Below are positions 1-5,720 of a DNA stretch of 5,720 bases, piece after piece. The stretch is from positions 1 to 5,720 of the forward strand of contig CAMYEJ010000088.1 of assembly GCA_947254665.1 (NCBI GenBank). The letters are read 5' to 3'. The translations under genes were made by a program, and so were the position numbers. Positions within the stretch are counted from its first letter, which is position 1; the number at the start of each line of letters is the position of its first letter. This DNA is from an uncultured Peptoniphilus sp. (lineage in GTDB: Bacteria > Bacillota > Clostridia > Tissierellales > Peptoniphilaceae). The notes under the pieces were generated by a model. The model was not told the DNA's origin. It made no database searches and saw nothing but the letters and a program-made list of their open reading frames with translations.

Positions 1-1498
1 GGATTTCTTGTCCTTCTGAATCGTTACTTGCTCCTATTGGCTTCATTGTTGGGAAGAAGATTATATCTCTTATGGTTGGTTGGTCTAGAAGTATCATGAT
101 CATTCTGTCAACTCCTATTCCAAGTCCTCCTGTTGGTGGAAGTCCAACTTCAATTGCGTTTAGGAAGTCTGTATCCATTGGATGAGCTTCGTCATCTCCC
201 ATTTCCTTTTCGCGAAGTTGTTCTTCGAATCTTTCCCTTTGATCTATTGGGTCATTTAATTCTGAAAATGCATTTGCAAGTTCCCATGTGTTCATAAATG
301 CTTCGAATCTTTGTGTAAGTCTTGGATCTTCTGGGTCACGCTTAGCTAGTGGTGAAACTTCTACTGGATGTTTTGTTACAAATGTTGGTTGAACTAAGTT
401 TGCTTCACAGAATTCTTCGAACATTTCTGAAATTACATGACCTCTTGTCCATTTTGGATCTACTTCAAGTCCCTTTGCCTTAGCAATTTCTCTTGCTTCT
501 TCATCTGTATTTATTTCGTTGAAATCCACTCCCGCATACTCATTTATAGCATCGATCATTGTTATTCTTCTCCAAGGAGCTTTTAATTCTATTTCTTTTC
601 CTTGGTAGTTGATCTTAGTAGTTCCAAGTACCTTTTTAGCTACGTATTCAAAGATACCTTCTGTGATTCTCATCATCTCTTCGTAGTCAACATAAGCTTG
701 GTAAAGTTCTATATTTGTAAATTCAGGATTGTGTCTTGGACTTATTCCTTCGTTTCTAAACATCTTTCCAAGTTCGTAAACTTTGTCAAAACCACCAACG
801 ATTAGTCTCTTTAGATAAAGTTCGTTAGCGATTCTCATTTGCATATCCATGTCTAGTGTATTGTGATGAGTTAAGAATGGTTTTGCATTTGCTCCACCTG
901 CAACAGAACCTAGTATAGGTGTCTCAACTTCTAAGAATCCTCTTTCATCTAAGTACTCCTTGATTGCTTTTATAATCTTAGATCTCTTTATGAATACATC
1001 TTTAACTTCTGGATTTACGATTAAATCCACGTACCTCATTCTGTATCTAAGTTCGATATCTTTTAATCCGTGGAATTTTTCTGGTAGGATTTGTAGAGAT
1101 TTAGATAGTAGAGAAGCTTCTGTTGCACGCACTGTGATTTCTCCAGCTTCTGTTTTAAAAACTTTTCCCTTTACTCCTACTATATCTCCAATATCTATGT
1201 CTTTTATTACATCGTAGCCTTCATTCATTACATCTTTTCTTAAGAATATTTGAATGGTTCCTCTTGAGTCTTGAAGATCAAGAAAGGCGATCTTTCCATG
1301 GCGTCTCTTGCTCATGATTCTTCCAGCTACAACTACTTCTTTTTCTTCAAAATCAGAAAAGTTATCTTTTATATCTTTTGAATAACTATCAACGGGATAA
1401 CTTTCTATTAAAAAAGGATCTTCTCCTCTTTCTCTAAGTTCTTTAAGTTTATTTCTTTTCAAAAGAAGCATTTCATTTAAATCTTTTTCTTGTGACAA
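1..1498 (-). CDS. lysS: Lysyl-tRNA synthetase, class II (3' end outside window)
   Basis: Cytoplasmic enzyme that activates lysine with ATP and charges tRNA-Lys. I translated 499 uninterrupted codons; the stop lies beyond base 1. An N-terminal OB-fold anticodon-binding domain spans about residues 55-130 ([18 protein letters not shown] at 55-72). The class II catalytic domain follows: motif 1 around FLEVETPIL (188-196), the [20 protein letters not shown] stretch (200-219), motif 2 with [15 protein letters not shown] (247-261) and motif 3 GGLGIGVDR (457-465). [13 protein letters not shown] near 415-427 is also typical of LysS. The start is TTG at 1498, chosen because a perfect AAGGAGG sits 5 nt upstream; the next in-frame ATG (codon 10) has no comparable site. 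The gene follows greA by 10 nt and is probably translated from the same mRNA. Identity is very secure. The protein continues at least 14 residues past FPTM, where many LysS proteins end. Confidence 0.97.
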   Translation of the reverse strand, partial: MSQEKDLNEMLLLKRNKLKELRERGEDPFLIESYPVDSYSKDIKDNFSDFEEKEVVVAGRIMSKRRHGKIAFLDLQDSRGTIQIFLRKDVMNEGYDVIKDIDIGDIVGVKGKVFKTEAGEITVRATEASLLSKSLQILPEKFHGLKDIELRYRMRYVDLIVNPEVKDVFIKRSKIIKAIKEYLDERGFLEVETPILGSVAGGANAKPFLTHHNTLDMDMQMRIANELYLKRLIVGGFDKVYELGKMFRNEGISPRHNPEFTNIELYQAYVDYEEMMRITEGIFEYVAKKVLGTTKINYQGKEIELKAPWRRITMIDAINEYAGVDFNEINTDEEAREIAKAKGLEVDPKWTRGHVISEMFEEFCEANLVQPTFVTKHPVEVSPLAKRDPEDPRLTQRFEAFMNTWELANAFSELNDPIDQRERFEEQLREKEMGDDEAHPMDTDFLNAIEVGLPPTGGLGIGVDRMIMILLDQPTIRDIIFFPTMKPIGASNDSEGQEI

Positions 1499-1503
1499 AG
1501 TAT

Positions 1504-1510
1504 CCTCCTT
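1504..1510 (-). promoter_or_regulatory. lysS ribosome binding site overlapping the greA stop codon
   Basis: On the minus strand AAGGAGG occupies 1510 down to 1504, a perfect Shine-Dalgarno match, 5 nt before the TTG start at 1498. Its first two A residues are the last two bases of the greA TAA stop (1511-1509). This fixes the non-ATG start and suggests that ribosomes finishing greA help initiate lysS. Confidence 0.9.
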
Positions 1511-1982
1511 ATAATGAAATATTCATTATTTCCAAAGTTATAGTTCCCTTTGGAACTTCTATATCTACTACGTCCCCAATTTTTTTGCCGATAAGACTTG
1601 AACCTACAGGAGATTCGTTTGAAATCTTGCCTTCAAGTGGGCTTGATTCTGCAGAACCAACTATTGTGTAGGTGCTTTCTTTATCTGTGTGTAGATCTTT
1701 TACTGAAACTGTTGATCCGATATTTACGATTTCTGTGTTTAAATCATCGCTTTCAATGACAACCGCATTTCTAACCATGTTTTCAAGTTTTACGATTCTT
1801 TCTTCAACTTGAGCTTGTTCGTTCTTAGCTTCGTCGTATTCAGAGTTTTCAGATAAGTCTCCGTAACCAAGTGCGATCTTGATTCTTTCAGCAACTTCTT
1901 TTCTTCTGACGGTCTTTAAAAATTCTATTTCATTTTCAATTTTTTCTAACCCTTCTGGGGTAAAAAATATATCCTTTTCCAT
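1509..1982 (-). CDS. greA: Transcription elongation factor GreA
   Basis: GreA enters the RNA polymerase secondary channel and stimulates cleavage of backtracked RNA so that stalled elongation complexes restart. From the chosen start the protein is 157 aa, matching the usual ~158. It opens [19 protein letters not shown], the typical GreA N-terminus. The N-terminal coiled coil (about 10-75) carries the signature [16 protein letters not shown] (41-56); D42 and E45 at the tip correspond to the acidic pair that coordinates the catalytic Mg2+. The C-terminal FKBP-like domain (about 82-157) contains [20 protein letters not shown] and the [10 protein letters not shown] segment. Two further in-frame ATGs lie upstream, at 1985 and 2003. 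I chose 1982 because it fits the family N-terminus and sits 7 nt from the GGAAG core of the Shine-Dalgarno; the ATG at 2003 has no ribosome site. It has its own promoter and is followed 10 nt later by lysS. Confidence 0.96.
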   Translation of the reverse strand: MEKDIFFTPEGLEKIENEIEFLKTVRRKEVAERIKIALGYGDLSENSEYDEAKNEQAQVEERIVKLENMVRNAVVIESDDLNTEIVNIGSTVSVKDLHTDKESTYTIVGSAESSPLEGKISNESPVGSSLIGKKIGDVVDIEVPKGTITLEIMNISL

Positions 1983-1986
1983 CATT

Positions 1987-1996
1987 TCACTTCCAT
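1987..1996 (-). promoter_or_regulatory. greA ribosome binding site
   Basis: ATGGAAGTGA (1996 down to 1987) matches the extended consensus AAGGAGGTGA at 8 of 10 positions. Its GGAAG core is 7 nt before the ATG at 1982 and 4 nt before the ATG at 1985, which favours 1982. The site lies inside the coding frame of the far-upstream ATG at 2003, an argument against that longer start. Confidence 0.65.
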
Positions 1997-2003
1997 TTCT
2001 CAT

Positions 2004-2030
2004 AAAAAATAGGCATGCCGCCTGACGTCA
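2004..2030 (-). other. Palindromic GC-rich patch in the greA leader, hairpin plus T run
   Basis: The short greA leader holds two perfect 8-bp palindromes, TGACGTCA (2023-2030) and GGCATGCC (2012-2019). Read on the minus strand, AGGC-GGCAT-GCCT (2023-2011) can form a 4-bp stem with a 5-nt loop, followed after one A by six T (2009-2004). That resembles a very weak intrinsic terminator or attenuator just ahead of greA. The predicted transcription start (about 2028) falls inside TGACGTCA, so that palindrome could instead be an operator. The base pattern is directly visible; any function is inference, and four base pairs is short for a working terminator. Confidence 0.3.
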
Positions 2031-2034
2031 AATT

Positions 2035-2063
2035 ATTATATTAAAAAAAACTCAATAAGTCAA
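2035..2063 (-). promoter_or_regulatory. greA promoter (sigma-A type)
   Basis: On the minus strand the -35 box TTGACT (2063-2058) is followed by exactly 17 nt and a perfect -10 TATAAT (2040-2035). The spacer contains eight consecutive T. The expected start is near 2028, giving a leader of about 46 nt. It lies in the 122-nt gap after dusB, so greA-lysS can be transcribed independently of dusB. No strong terminator is visible after dusB, so read-through from the dusB promoter is also likely. Confidence 0.85.
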
Positions 2064-2104
2064 GTTATTTACTAAATTCTAGCCGTTTTTTGAACTAAAA
2101 ATAA

Positions 2105-3025
2105 CTATTCAAAGTGATCTTTTATCATTTTTAATATATCTTCGTATTCATTTAGTGTGTTTAGCTTCTGTCTTAGTTCTTTTGCTCCATAGATTCCATT
2201 TGAGTATCCTACAAATTGTTTTCTCATTTCATTTATTGCTACATTCTTTGGATACGCTTCAATCATCATCTTTAGATGTGTAAGAAATGTCTCTAATTTT
2301 TCTTTCTCTGTCGGTGGAGTATATTCTTCTTTATTTATTTTACTCTTTATTTCTTTAAAGATGAATGGATTTCCAATTGCACCTCTACCTATTGCTACAC
2401 CACTTACTTTTGAATCTTTTGTTCTCTTAAAGAAACTATCGTAGTCTGTTATGTCACCATTTCCTATTACCGGAATATTTAAACTCGTTGCGACCTCTTC
2501 TATAAAATCCCAATCTGCAAGTCCACTATAATATTCCTCTTTTGTTCTTCCATGGACAATGACCATGCTTGCTCCCTCTTCTTCAGCAATCTTAGCAACT
2601 GTTAATCCTTGATTACCACCATTTATTCCTCGCCGGATTTTGATGCTTATAGGAATATCTGTTGAAGATTTAAGTGCATATATTAGTCTTTTACATTTTT
2701 CCGGATCATTTAATAAGTAGGATCCAGAAAAATTCTTTACAATTTTCGGAGCTGGACATCCCATGTTTATGTTTATATAGTTAAACTTACTTGGTATTTC
2801 TTTAACAACTATTTCAAATATATCTTCTTCATATCCAAATAATTGCAGGTGCACATTTTTTTCTTTGTCAGAAGTCTTCATAAGTTTCAAAGTCTTCTTA
2901 TCTTTGTAATAGAGAGCTTTGGCACTGACCATTTCTGTGATGGTTGAGTCGCAACCAAAGTCCATACACATGGATCTATAAACAAAATCTGTGTACCCCG
3001 CCATCGGGGCTAGCATTAATTCCAT
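2105..3025 (-). CDS. dusB: tRNA-dihydrouridine synthase (DusB family)
   Basis: FMN-dependent enzyme that uses NADPH to reduce specific uridines in tRNA to dihydrouridine. It is 306 aa, close to the ~320 of bacterial Dus proteins. The TIM-barrel begins with MELMLAPMAGYTDFVYR (1-17), the FMN-binding APMxGxTD motif. INMGCPAPKIVKN (86-98) holds the catalytic cysteine C90. KIRRG (129-133), VHGRTKEEYYSG (157-168), IGNGDI (187-192) and the phosphate-binding GVAIGRGAIGNPFIF (209-223) follow in canonical order. A smaller helical C-terminal domain (about 235-306) would bind tRNA. I start at ATG 3025, preceded 5 nt upstream by AGGAG (3035-3031). A TTG five codons earlier (3040) would extend the frame but lies at or before the predicted transcription start and would put the ribosome site inside the gene. 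The family is certain; which uridine is modified cannot be read from sequence. It is first in the dusB-greA-lysS cluster. Confidence 0.95.
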   Translation of the reverse strand: MELMLAPMAGYTDFVYRSMCMDFGCDSTITEMVSAKALYYKDKKTLKLMKTSDKEKNVHLQLFGYEEDIFEIVVKEIPSKFNYININMGCPAPKIVKNFSGSYLLNDPEKCKRLIYALKSSTDIPISIKIRRGINGGNQGLTVAKIAEEEGASMVIVHGRTKEEYYSGLADWDFIEEVATSLNIPVIGNGDITDYDSFFKRTKDSKVSGVAIGRGAIGNPFIFKEIKSKINKEEYTPPTEKEKLETFLTHLKMMIEAYPKNVAINEMRKQFVGYSNGIYGAKELRQKLNTLNEYEDILKMIKDHFE

Positions 3026-3043
3026 ATTATCTCCTCTCAACTA

Positions 3044-3072
3044 ATTATATTTACTTTCTTACAAAATTTCAA
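3044..3072 (-). promoter_or_regulatory. dusB promoter (sigma-A type)
   Basis: Minus-strand -35 TTGAAA (3072-3067), a 17-nt spacer and a perfect -10 TATAAT (3049-3044). The expected start near 3037 leaves a leader of only about 12 nt, just enough to include the AGGAG ribosome site. The promoter faces away from that of the penicillin-binding protein gene in the same intergenic region. Confidence 0.85.
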
Positions 3073-3084
3073 ATTCTTTGTAGA

Positions 3085-3116
3085 TTGTTTAAGATTTTAA
3101 ACATTTCTGTTATAAT
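3085..3116 (+). promoter_or_regulatory. Promoter of the class A PBP gene (extended -10)
   Basis: TGTTATAAT (3108-3116) is a perfect extended -10 (TG, one base, TATAAT). Upstream the -35 is poor: TTGTTT (3085-3090) would need a 20-nt spacer and TTTAAG (3088-3093) a 17-nt spacer. An extended -10 can compensate for a weak -35. The expected start near 3123 gives a leader of about 16 nt, enough for the GGAGG at 3129-3133. A dyad overlaps the -35 area, so the promoter may be regulated. Confidence 0.7.
3086..3103. repeat. Inverted repeat (7-4-7), candidate operator
   Basis: TGTTTAA (3086-3092), the spacer GATT, then TTAAACA (3097-3103): a perfect 7-bp dyad over 18 bp. It covers the -35 region of the PBP promoter and lies 14 bp upstream of the dusB -35, so a bound dimeric regulator could affect the plus promoter directly and the minus promoter by proximity. 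I cannot name a regulator, and in DNA this AT-rich some short dyads occur by chance. Confidence 0.4.
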
Positions 3117-3138
3117 TAACATATGCTCGGAGGTTTAA

Positions 3139-5562
3139 ATGAAAAGAAATAATAAAAAGAAAAAAACTCATAGAATTTCTTCTTTTTTTAAAGTTATATT
3201 CCTACTTATTCTAATAGCAATTATAACTCTCGGCTCGATTGCAGGTTGTTACCTCGTATCTGTACTTAAAAAAGCACCGCCTATCGATCCAAAAAATTAT
3301 AGGGAGAAGCTATTTGAAACTTCAAGAATATACGATAGCAATGGAGATCTTCTCCAAAGGCTTGTAAAAGATGAATATGCAGAATTCGTAAGCATTGATA
3401 ATATTCCAAAAGATTTAATAAATGCTGTAGTCTCTGTTGAAGATGAAAGATTCTTCCAACATAGTGCAGTAGATTTCAAAAGACTCGCTGGTGCTCTCTA
3501 CTACGACCTTATGAGTGGTAGATTTGATCAAGGTGGTTCAACCATAACCATGCAGCTTGCTAAGAACCTATACACAAGTCGTGTCCAAAAGATCGAAAGA
3601 AAGTTGATGGACATATACTATGCTTATCAAATCGAAGATGAACTTTCTAAAGAAGAAATCTTGGAAGCTTACCTTAACTGTGCTGGTTTTTCTAAAGGTA
3701 CCGTAGGGGTTCAGGCTGCATCTAAGATGTTCTTTGGTAAAAATGTAAAAGATTTAACCCTTGCTGAATGTGCTCTTATTGCAGGAGTTACAAACTTGCC
3801 GGAATATTACACTCCTTACAACAGAGTAAATATTACAGATGAAGATGATCTATCTTCAATACAGTTTGAGCTAGTGCCTGCAGACACATCTCAAAAAGAA
3901 AATATTGATAAGATAATTGAATATTCTAGAAAACTTCTAGATCTTGGTAGAATAGATAAATTTGACCTTCACCTTATAGAATCCAATCAGTTGGTTCCAA
4001 TGAAGGCACAATTTAACGAAAAATCACTTGAAAGACAACATAAGATACTTAAAAATATGCTTAAACAAGGTAAGATCGACCAAGCTCAATTTGATGAAGC
4101 TATGAATCAACCTATAGTTTTAAATATTTCCAACAGATCACAATCTGGTATCTCCTCTTACTTTGTAGATACAGCTTTGAAAGAAACTAAGGAAATACTT
4201 ATTAACTCAGGATTTTCAAAAGAAGATGCAGAAAGCGAACTATATCGTGGCGGACTAAATATCTATACTTCCATGAACACAAAGATTCAACAATCACTAG
4301 AAGAAACGGTACAAAACACCAAGTATTATCCTGGTAACACAGTGGATGTAAATGGCGATCCGCAACCTCAAGTAGGTTCTGTTATTATAGATAATAAAAC
4401 TCACAAGGTAGTTGCACTTGTCGGTGGTCGTGGACTTGGTGGAGGTTCTCTTGCAAATAGAGCGACCATACCTAGACAACCTGGTTCATCAATTAAACCT
4501 ATCGGCCCATATCTAACTGCATTTAACCATGGAGCAACCGCAGGAGATGTATATTTAGATTCAAATCTAAAATATGTAAACCTTCCATATATTCAATACA
4601 AACCTTCCAATGTTGGAAGTTATATTGGTTGGACTACTATTAGAAAGCTCTTGGTACGAAGCTCTAACGTTGGAGCATACCTCGTATCTAGGGATATAAA
4701 TACAGATTTTAACGATAGAAAGAATAGATACTCAACCTATTCACAAAATGTAAATAACGAAGCTAACTTAAATAGTATTATAGATACTCTTGAAGAATTA
4801 GGCGTAACTTCTGTAGATAAGGAAAATGACTTAAACTATGCTGCACTTTCCTTAGGCGGAATGACTAGAGGTATCAGTCCTCTTGAAATGGCAGGAGCAT
4901 TTACAGTCTTCCCTTGCGAAGGTCAATTTGAAAAACCTACATTTGTAGATAAAATTGTAACTAGCACTGGAGATGTTATCTTCGAAAGAAAAGATAATTT
5001 AGTAGAAGTTGCTGACAAGAGAGACGCTTATATTCTAACTGATATTTTGAAGGAAGTAGTTACTTCAGGAACCGGTAGAAACGCTAGAGTCAAAGGACAA
5101 GTAACCGCAGGTAAAACTGGTACTACAAACGATAAGAGAGAAGCTTGGTTCGTAGGATTTACTCCTTACTACACCGCTTCTGTTCTACTTGCTAAGGACA
5201 ATCATGAATCATTGGGATTTAGTTCAGATAGAGCAGCCACTTTATTTAAAGCTATCATGGATCCAATCCATGAAGATTTAGAAAAGATTGACTATGACAA
5301 ACCTGATGGCATTTACAGAAAATATGTAAATGGAAGATATGAAATGTTCAAAGATGGCACTACTCCTCGAAACGTGGACAAATTGTATTGGGATGATGAA
5401 GACGACGACGATGATAATGATAACAACAACAAAAAGTCCGACAAGAAGAAAGATTCTAAAAAAGACTCTAAAAAAGACAATGAAAACTCCAATGACAGCA
5501 AGAGCAGGAAGAAAAAAAGAAGATCTATAATAAATGACAACGAAAATAGTAATAATAGATAA
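3139..5562 (+). CDS. ponA: Class A penicillin-binding protein (PBP1A family: GT51 + transpeptidase)
   Basis: Bifunctional peptidoglycan synthase of 807 aa: it polymerises lipid II into glycan strands and cross-links stem peptides outside the membrane. A basic cytoplasmic N-terminus (1-17, RNNKKKK) precedes one membrane segment (about 19-43). The GT51 domain (about 60-228) has motif I EDERFFQH (101-108, E101 general base), GGSTITMQ (132-139), RK at 154-155 and the motif IV region N180-G190. A linker (229-330) leads to the transpeptidase domain (about 410-710) with SSIK (450-453, S450 nucleophile), SSN (508-510) and KTGT (659-662), all intact. The C-terminus (752-807) is low complexity, Asp-rich and then Lys/Ser/Asn-rich. 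Start ATG 3139 has GGAGG 5 nt upstream. Oddities: A110, D158 and S185 at normally conserved GT51 positions, and an enlarged linker. The gene stands alone between a divergent promoter region and a terminator. The symbol is family-level; low-GC Gram-positives often have several class A paralogues. Confidence 0.95.
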   Translation: MKRNNKKKKTHRISSFFKVIFLLILIAIITLGSIAGCYLVSVLKKAPPIDPKNYREKLFETSRIYDSNGDLLQRLVKDEYAEFVSIDNIPKDLINAVVSVEDERFFQHSAVDFKRLAGALYYDLMSGRFDQGGSTITMQLAKNLYTSRVQKIERKLMDIYYAYQIEDELSKEEILEAYLNCAGFSKGTVGVQAASKMFFGKNVKDLTLAECALIAGVTNLPEYYTPYNRVNITDEDDLSSIQFELVPADTSQKENIDKIIEYSRKLLDLGRIDKFDLHLIESNQLVPMKAQFNEKSLERQHKILKNMLKQGKIDQAQFDEAMNQPIVLNISNRSQSGISSYFVDTALKETKEILINSGFSKEDAESELYRGGLNIYTSMNTKIQQSLEETVQNTKYYPGNTVDVNGDPQPQVGSVIIDNKTHKVVALVGGRGLGGGSLANRATIPRQPGSSIKPIGPYLTAFNHGATAGDVYLDSNLKYVNLPYIQYKPSNVGSYIGWTTIRKLLVRSSNVGAYLVSRDINTDFNDRKNRYSTYSQNVNNEANLNSIIDTLEELGVTSVDKENDLNYAALSLGGMTRGISPLEMAGAFTVFPCEGQFEKPTFVDKIVTSTGDVIFERKDNLVEVADKRDAYILTDILKEVVTSGTGRNARVKGQVTAGKTGTTNDKREAWFVGFTPYYTASVLLAKDNHESLGFSSDRAATLFKAIMDPIHEDLEKIDYDKPDGIYRKYVNGRYEMFKDGTTPRNVDKLYWDDEDDDDDNDNNNKKSDKKKDSKKDSKKDNENSNDSKSRKKKRRSIINDNENSNNR
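5449..5478 (+). repeat. 12-nt tandem repeat in the PBP C-terminal tail
   Basis: The unit AAAGAYTCTAAA occurs twice in tandem (5449-5460 and 5461-5472) and is followed by a half copy, AAAGAC (5473-5478). It encodes K-D-S-K repeats (residues 771-780). Just upstream, GAC/GAT/AAC triplets (5401-5430) encode an Asp/Asn run. Both tracts are in frame and of the kind that changes length by slippage without breaking the protein. Confidence 0.75.
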
Positions 5563-5572
5563 AAAATCAAAT

Positions 5573-5608
5573 AAAACCAGAGTAAAATAAATATTACTCT
5601 GGTTTTTT
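5573..5608. terminator. Intrinsic terminator between convergent genes, probably bidirectional
   Basis: AAAACCAGAGTAA (5573-5585) pairs perfectly with TTACTCTGGTTTT (5594-5606): a 13-bp stem with an 8-nt AT-only loop. On the plus strand it ends in six T (5603-5608), 10 nt after the PBP stop. On the minus strand the run of A at 5573-5576 and the A-rich 5561-5572 become a T-rich tail, so it can also end the histidine kinase transcript coming from the right. Confidence 0.92.
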
Positions 5609-5629
5609 ATACTTATTTGCACTACAAAA

Positions 5630-5720
5630 TTAACTAATATAATTAAAGATAAAAGATACTTCAAGTCCTGGATACTTATTTTTTATAATGAAAGTTCCAT
5701 CGTGCAGTTCAGCTATTTGT
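5630..5720 (-). CDS. Sensor histidine kinase, C-terminal end (5' part outside window)
   Basis: Only the last 29 codons and the TAA stop (5632-5630) are in the window. They read QIAELHDGTFIIKNKYPG and then LEVSFIFNYIS. The pattern (I)AELHxGT, a beta strand, a glycine turn and a hydrophobic strand (VSFIF) is the usual end of the HATPase_c domain of two-component sensor kinases, just after the G2 box, where membership typically reads AELHGGT. The kinase would autophosphorylate on histidine and pass phosphate to a partner response regulator, which is not visible here. The gene converges on the PBP gene and shares its terminator. The family call rests on a short fragment; what it senses cannot be inferred. 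Confidence 0.75.
   Translation of the reverse strand, partial: QIAELHDGTFIIKNKYPGLEVSFIFNYIS

Noticed and set aside
602..1217. Plus-strand open frames at 602-805 and 960-1217
   Set aside because: They lie antisense to the continuous lysS frame, whose translation matches the family throughout; their own translations resemble no family and have no ribosome site that I can see.
1983..2104. Possible T-box or other amino-acid responsive leader for the lysS operon
   Set aside because: The leader after the greA promoter is only about 46 nt and contains no T-box sequence or specifier stem; lysS itself has only a 10-nt gap upstream.
2063..2106. 8-bp inverted repeat (AGTTATTT/AAATAACT) between the dusB stop and the greA -35, considered as a dusB terminator
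   Set aside because: All but two pairs are A-T, the loop is 28 nt and no T run follows on the minus strand, so it does not look like an intrinsic terminator.
2944..3138. Plus-strand open frame of 64 codons ending right at the PBP start
   Set aside because: It begins inside the conserved dusB 5' region on the opposite strand and runs across both divergent promoters. The abutting stop (TAA before ATG) is chance, and the translation has no recognisable features.
5330..5530. Plus-strand Met/Thr/Lys-rich frame inside the PBP 3' end
   Set aside because: It is a shifted-frame reading of the repetitive tail; the frame used by the PBP continues unbroken to 5562.
5278..5664. Minus-strand frames (5278-5664 and 5313-5570) that look like hydrophobic membrane proteins
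   Set aside because: They are antisense to the Asp/Lys/Ser-rich PBP tail; reading GAT, AAA and AAG triplets backwards yields Ile, Phe, Leu and Ser runs. They also cross the terminator and overlap the histidine kinase end.
1..5720. Search for mobile elements, CRISPR arrays, tRNAs or a defence-type system
   Set aside because: No terminal inverted repeats, transposase or phage-like frames, spaced direct repeats or tRNA-like folds were seen; nearly every stretch is accounted for by housekeeping genes and short intergenic regions.

Overview
The window is compact, AT-rich and uses AGA-rich, A/T-ending codons. Gene order and protein style suggest a low-GC anaerobic Gram-positive bacterium of the Clostridia/Tissierellia kind, perhaps a Peptoniphilaceae member such as Anaerococcus or Peptoniphilus. 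That placement is inferred from sequence character, not from a search. All of it looks like core chromosome; I see no insertion sequence, phage gene, CRISPR array, tRNA or rRNA.

Left part, minus strand (1-3025): a dusB-greA-lysS cluster, transcribed right to left. dusB (tRNA dihydrouridine synthase, 2105-3025) has its own sigma-A type promoter (TTGAAA-17-TATAAT). greA (transcript cleavage factor, 1509-1982) follows after 122 nt and has a second near-consensus promoter (TTGACT-17-TATAAT). lysS (class II lysyl-tRNA synthetase, 1-1498, 3' end outside the window) starts at a TTG codon 10 nt after greA, with its Shine-Dalgarno sequence overlapping the greA stop codon, so the two are very likely co-transcribed and coupled. 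The three genes join tRNA modification, transcription elongation and tRNA charging, a common housekeeping grouping in low-GC Gram-positives.

Centre (3026-3138): a 113-nt divergent intergenic region with back-to-back promoters for dusB (minus) and the penicillin-binding protein gene (plus). A perfect 7-4-7 inverted repeat (3086-3103) lies between them and overlaps the weak -35 of the plus promoter; it is a candidate operator.

Right part, plus strand (3139-5562): one large gene for a bifunctional class A penicillin-binding protein (glycosyltransferase GT51 plus transpeptidase). The transpeptidase motifs are intact, but the GT51 motifs carry three departures from consensus, including Asp in place of the second catalytic Glu. 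The GT-TP linker appears enlarged by a partial duplication, and the protein ends in a low-complexity tail that is first acidic and then basic. A 13-bp hairpin terminator (5573-5608) closes the gene and probably serves both strands, because the last 91 bases (5630-5720) are the minus-strand 3' end of a sensor histidine kinase gene.

I found no previously undescribed multi-gene system. The items most worth a second look are the GT51 motif changes, the linker duplication, the dyad in the divergent promoter region and the palindromic greA leader.
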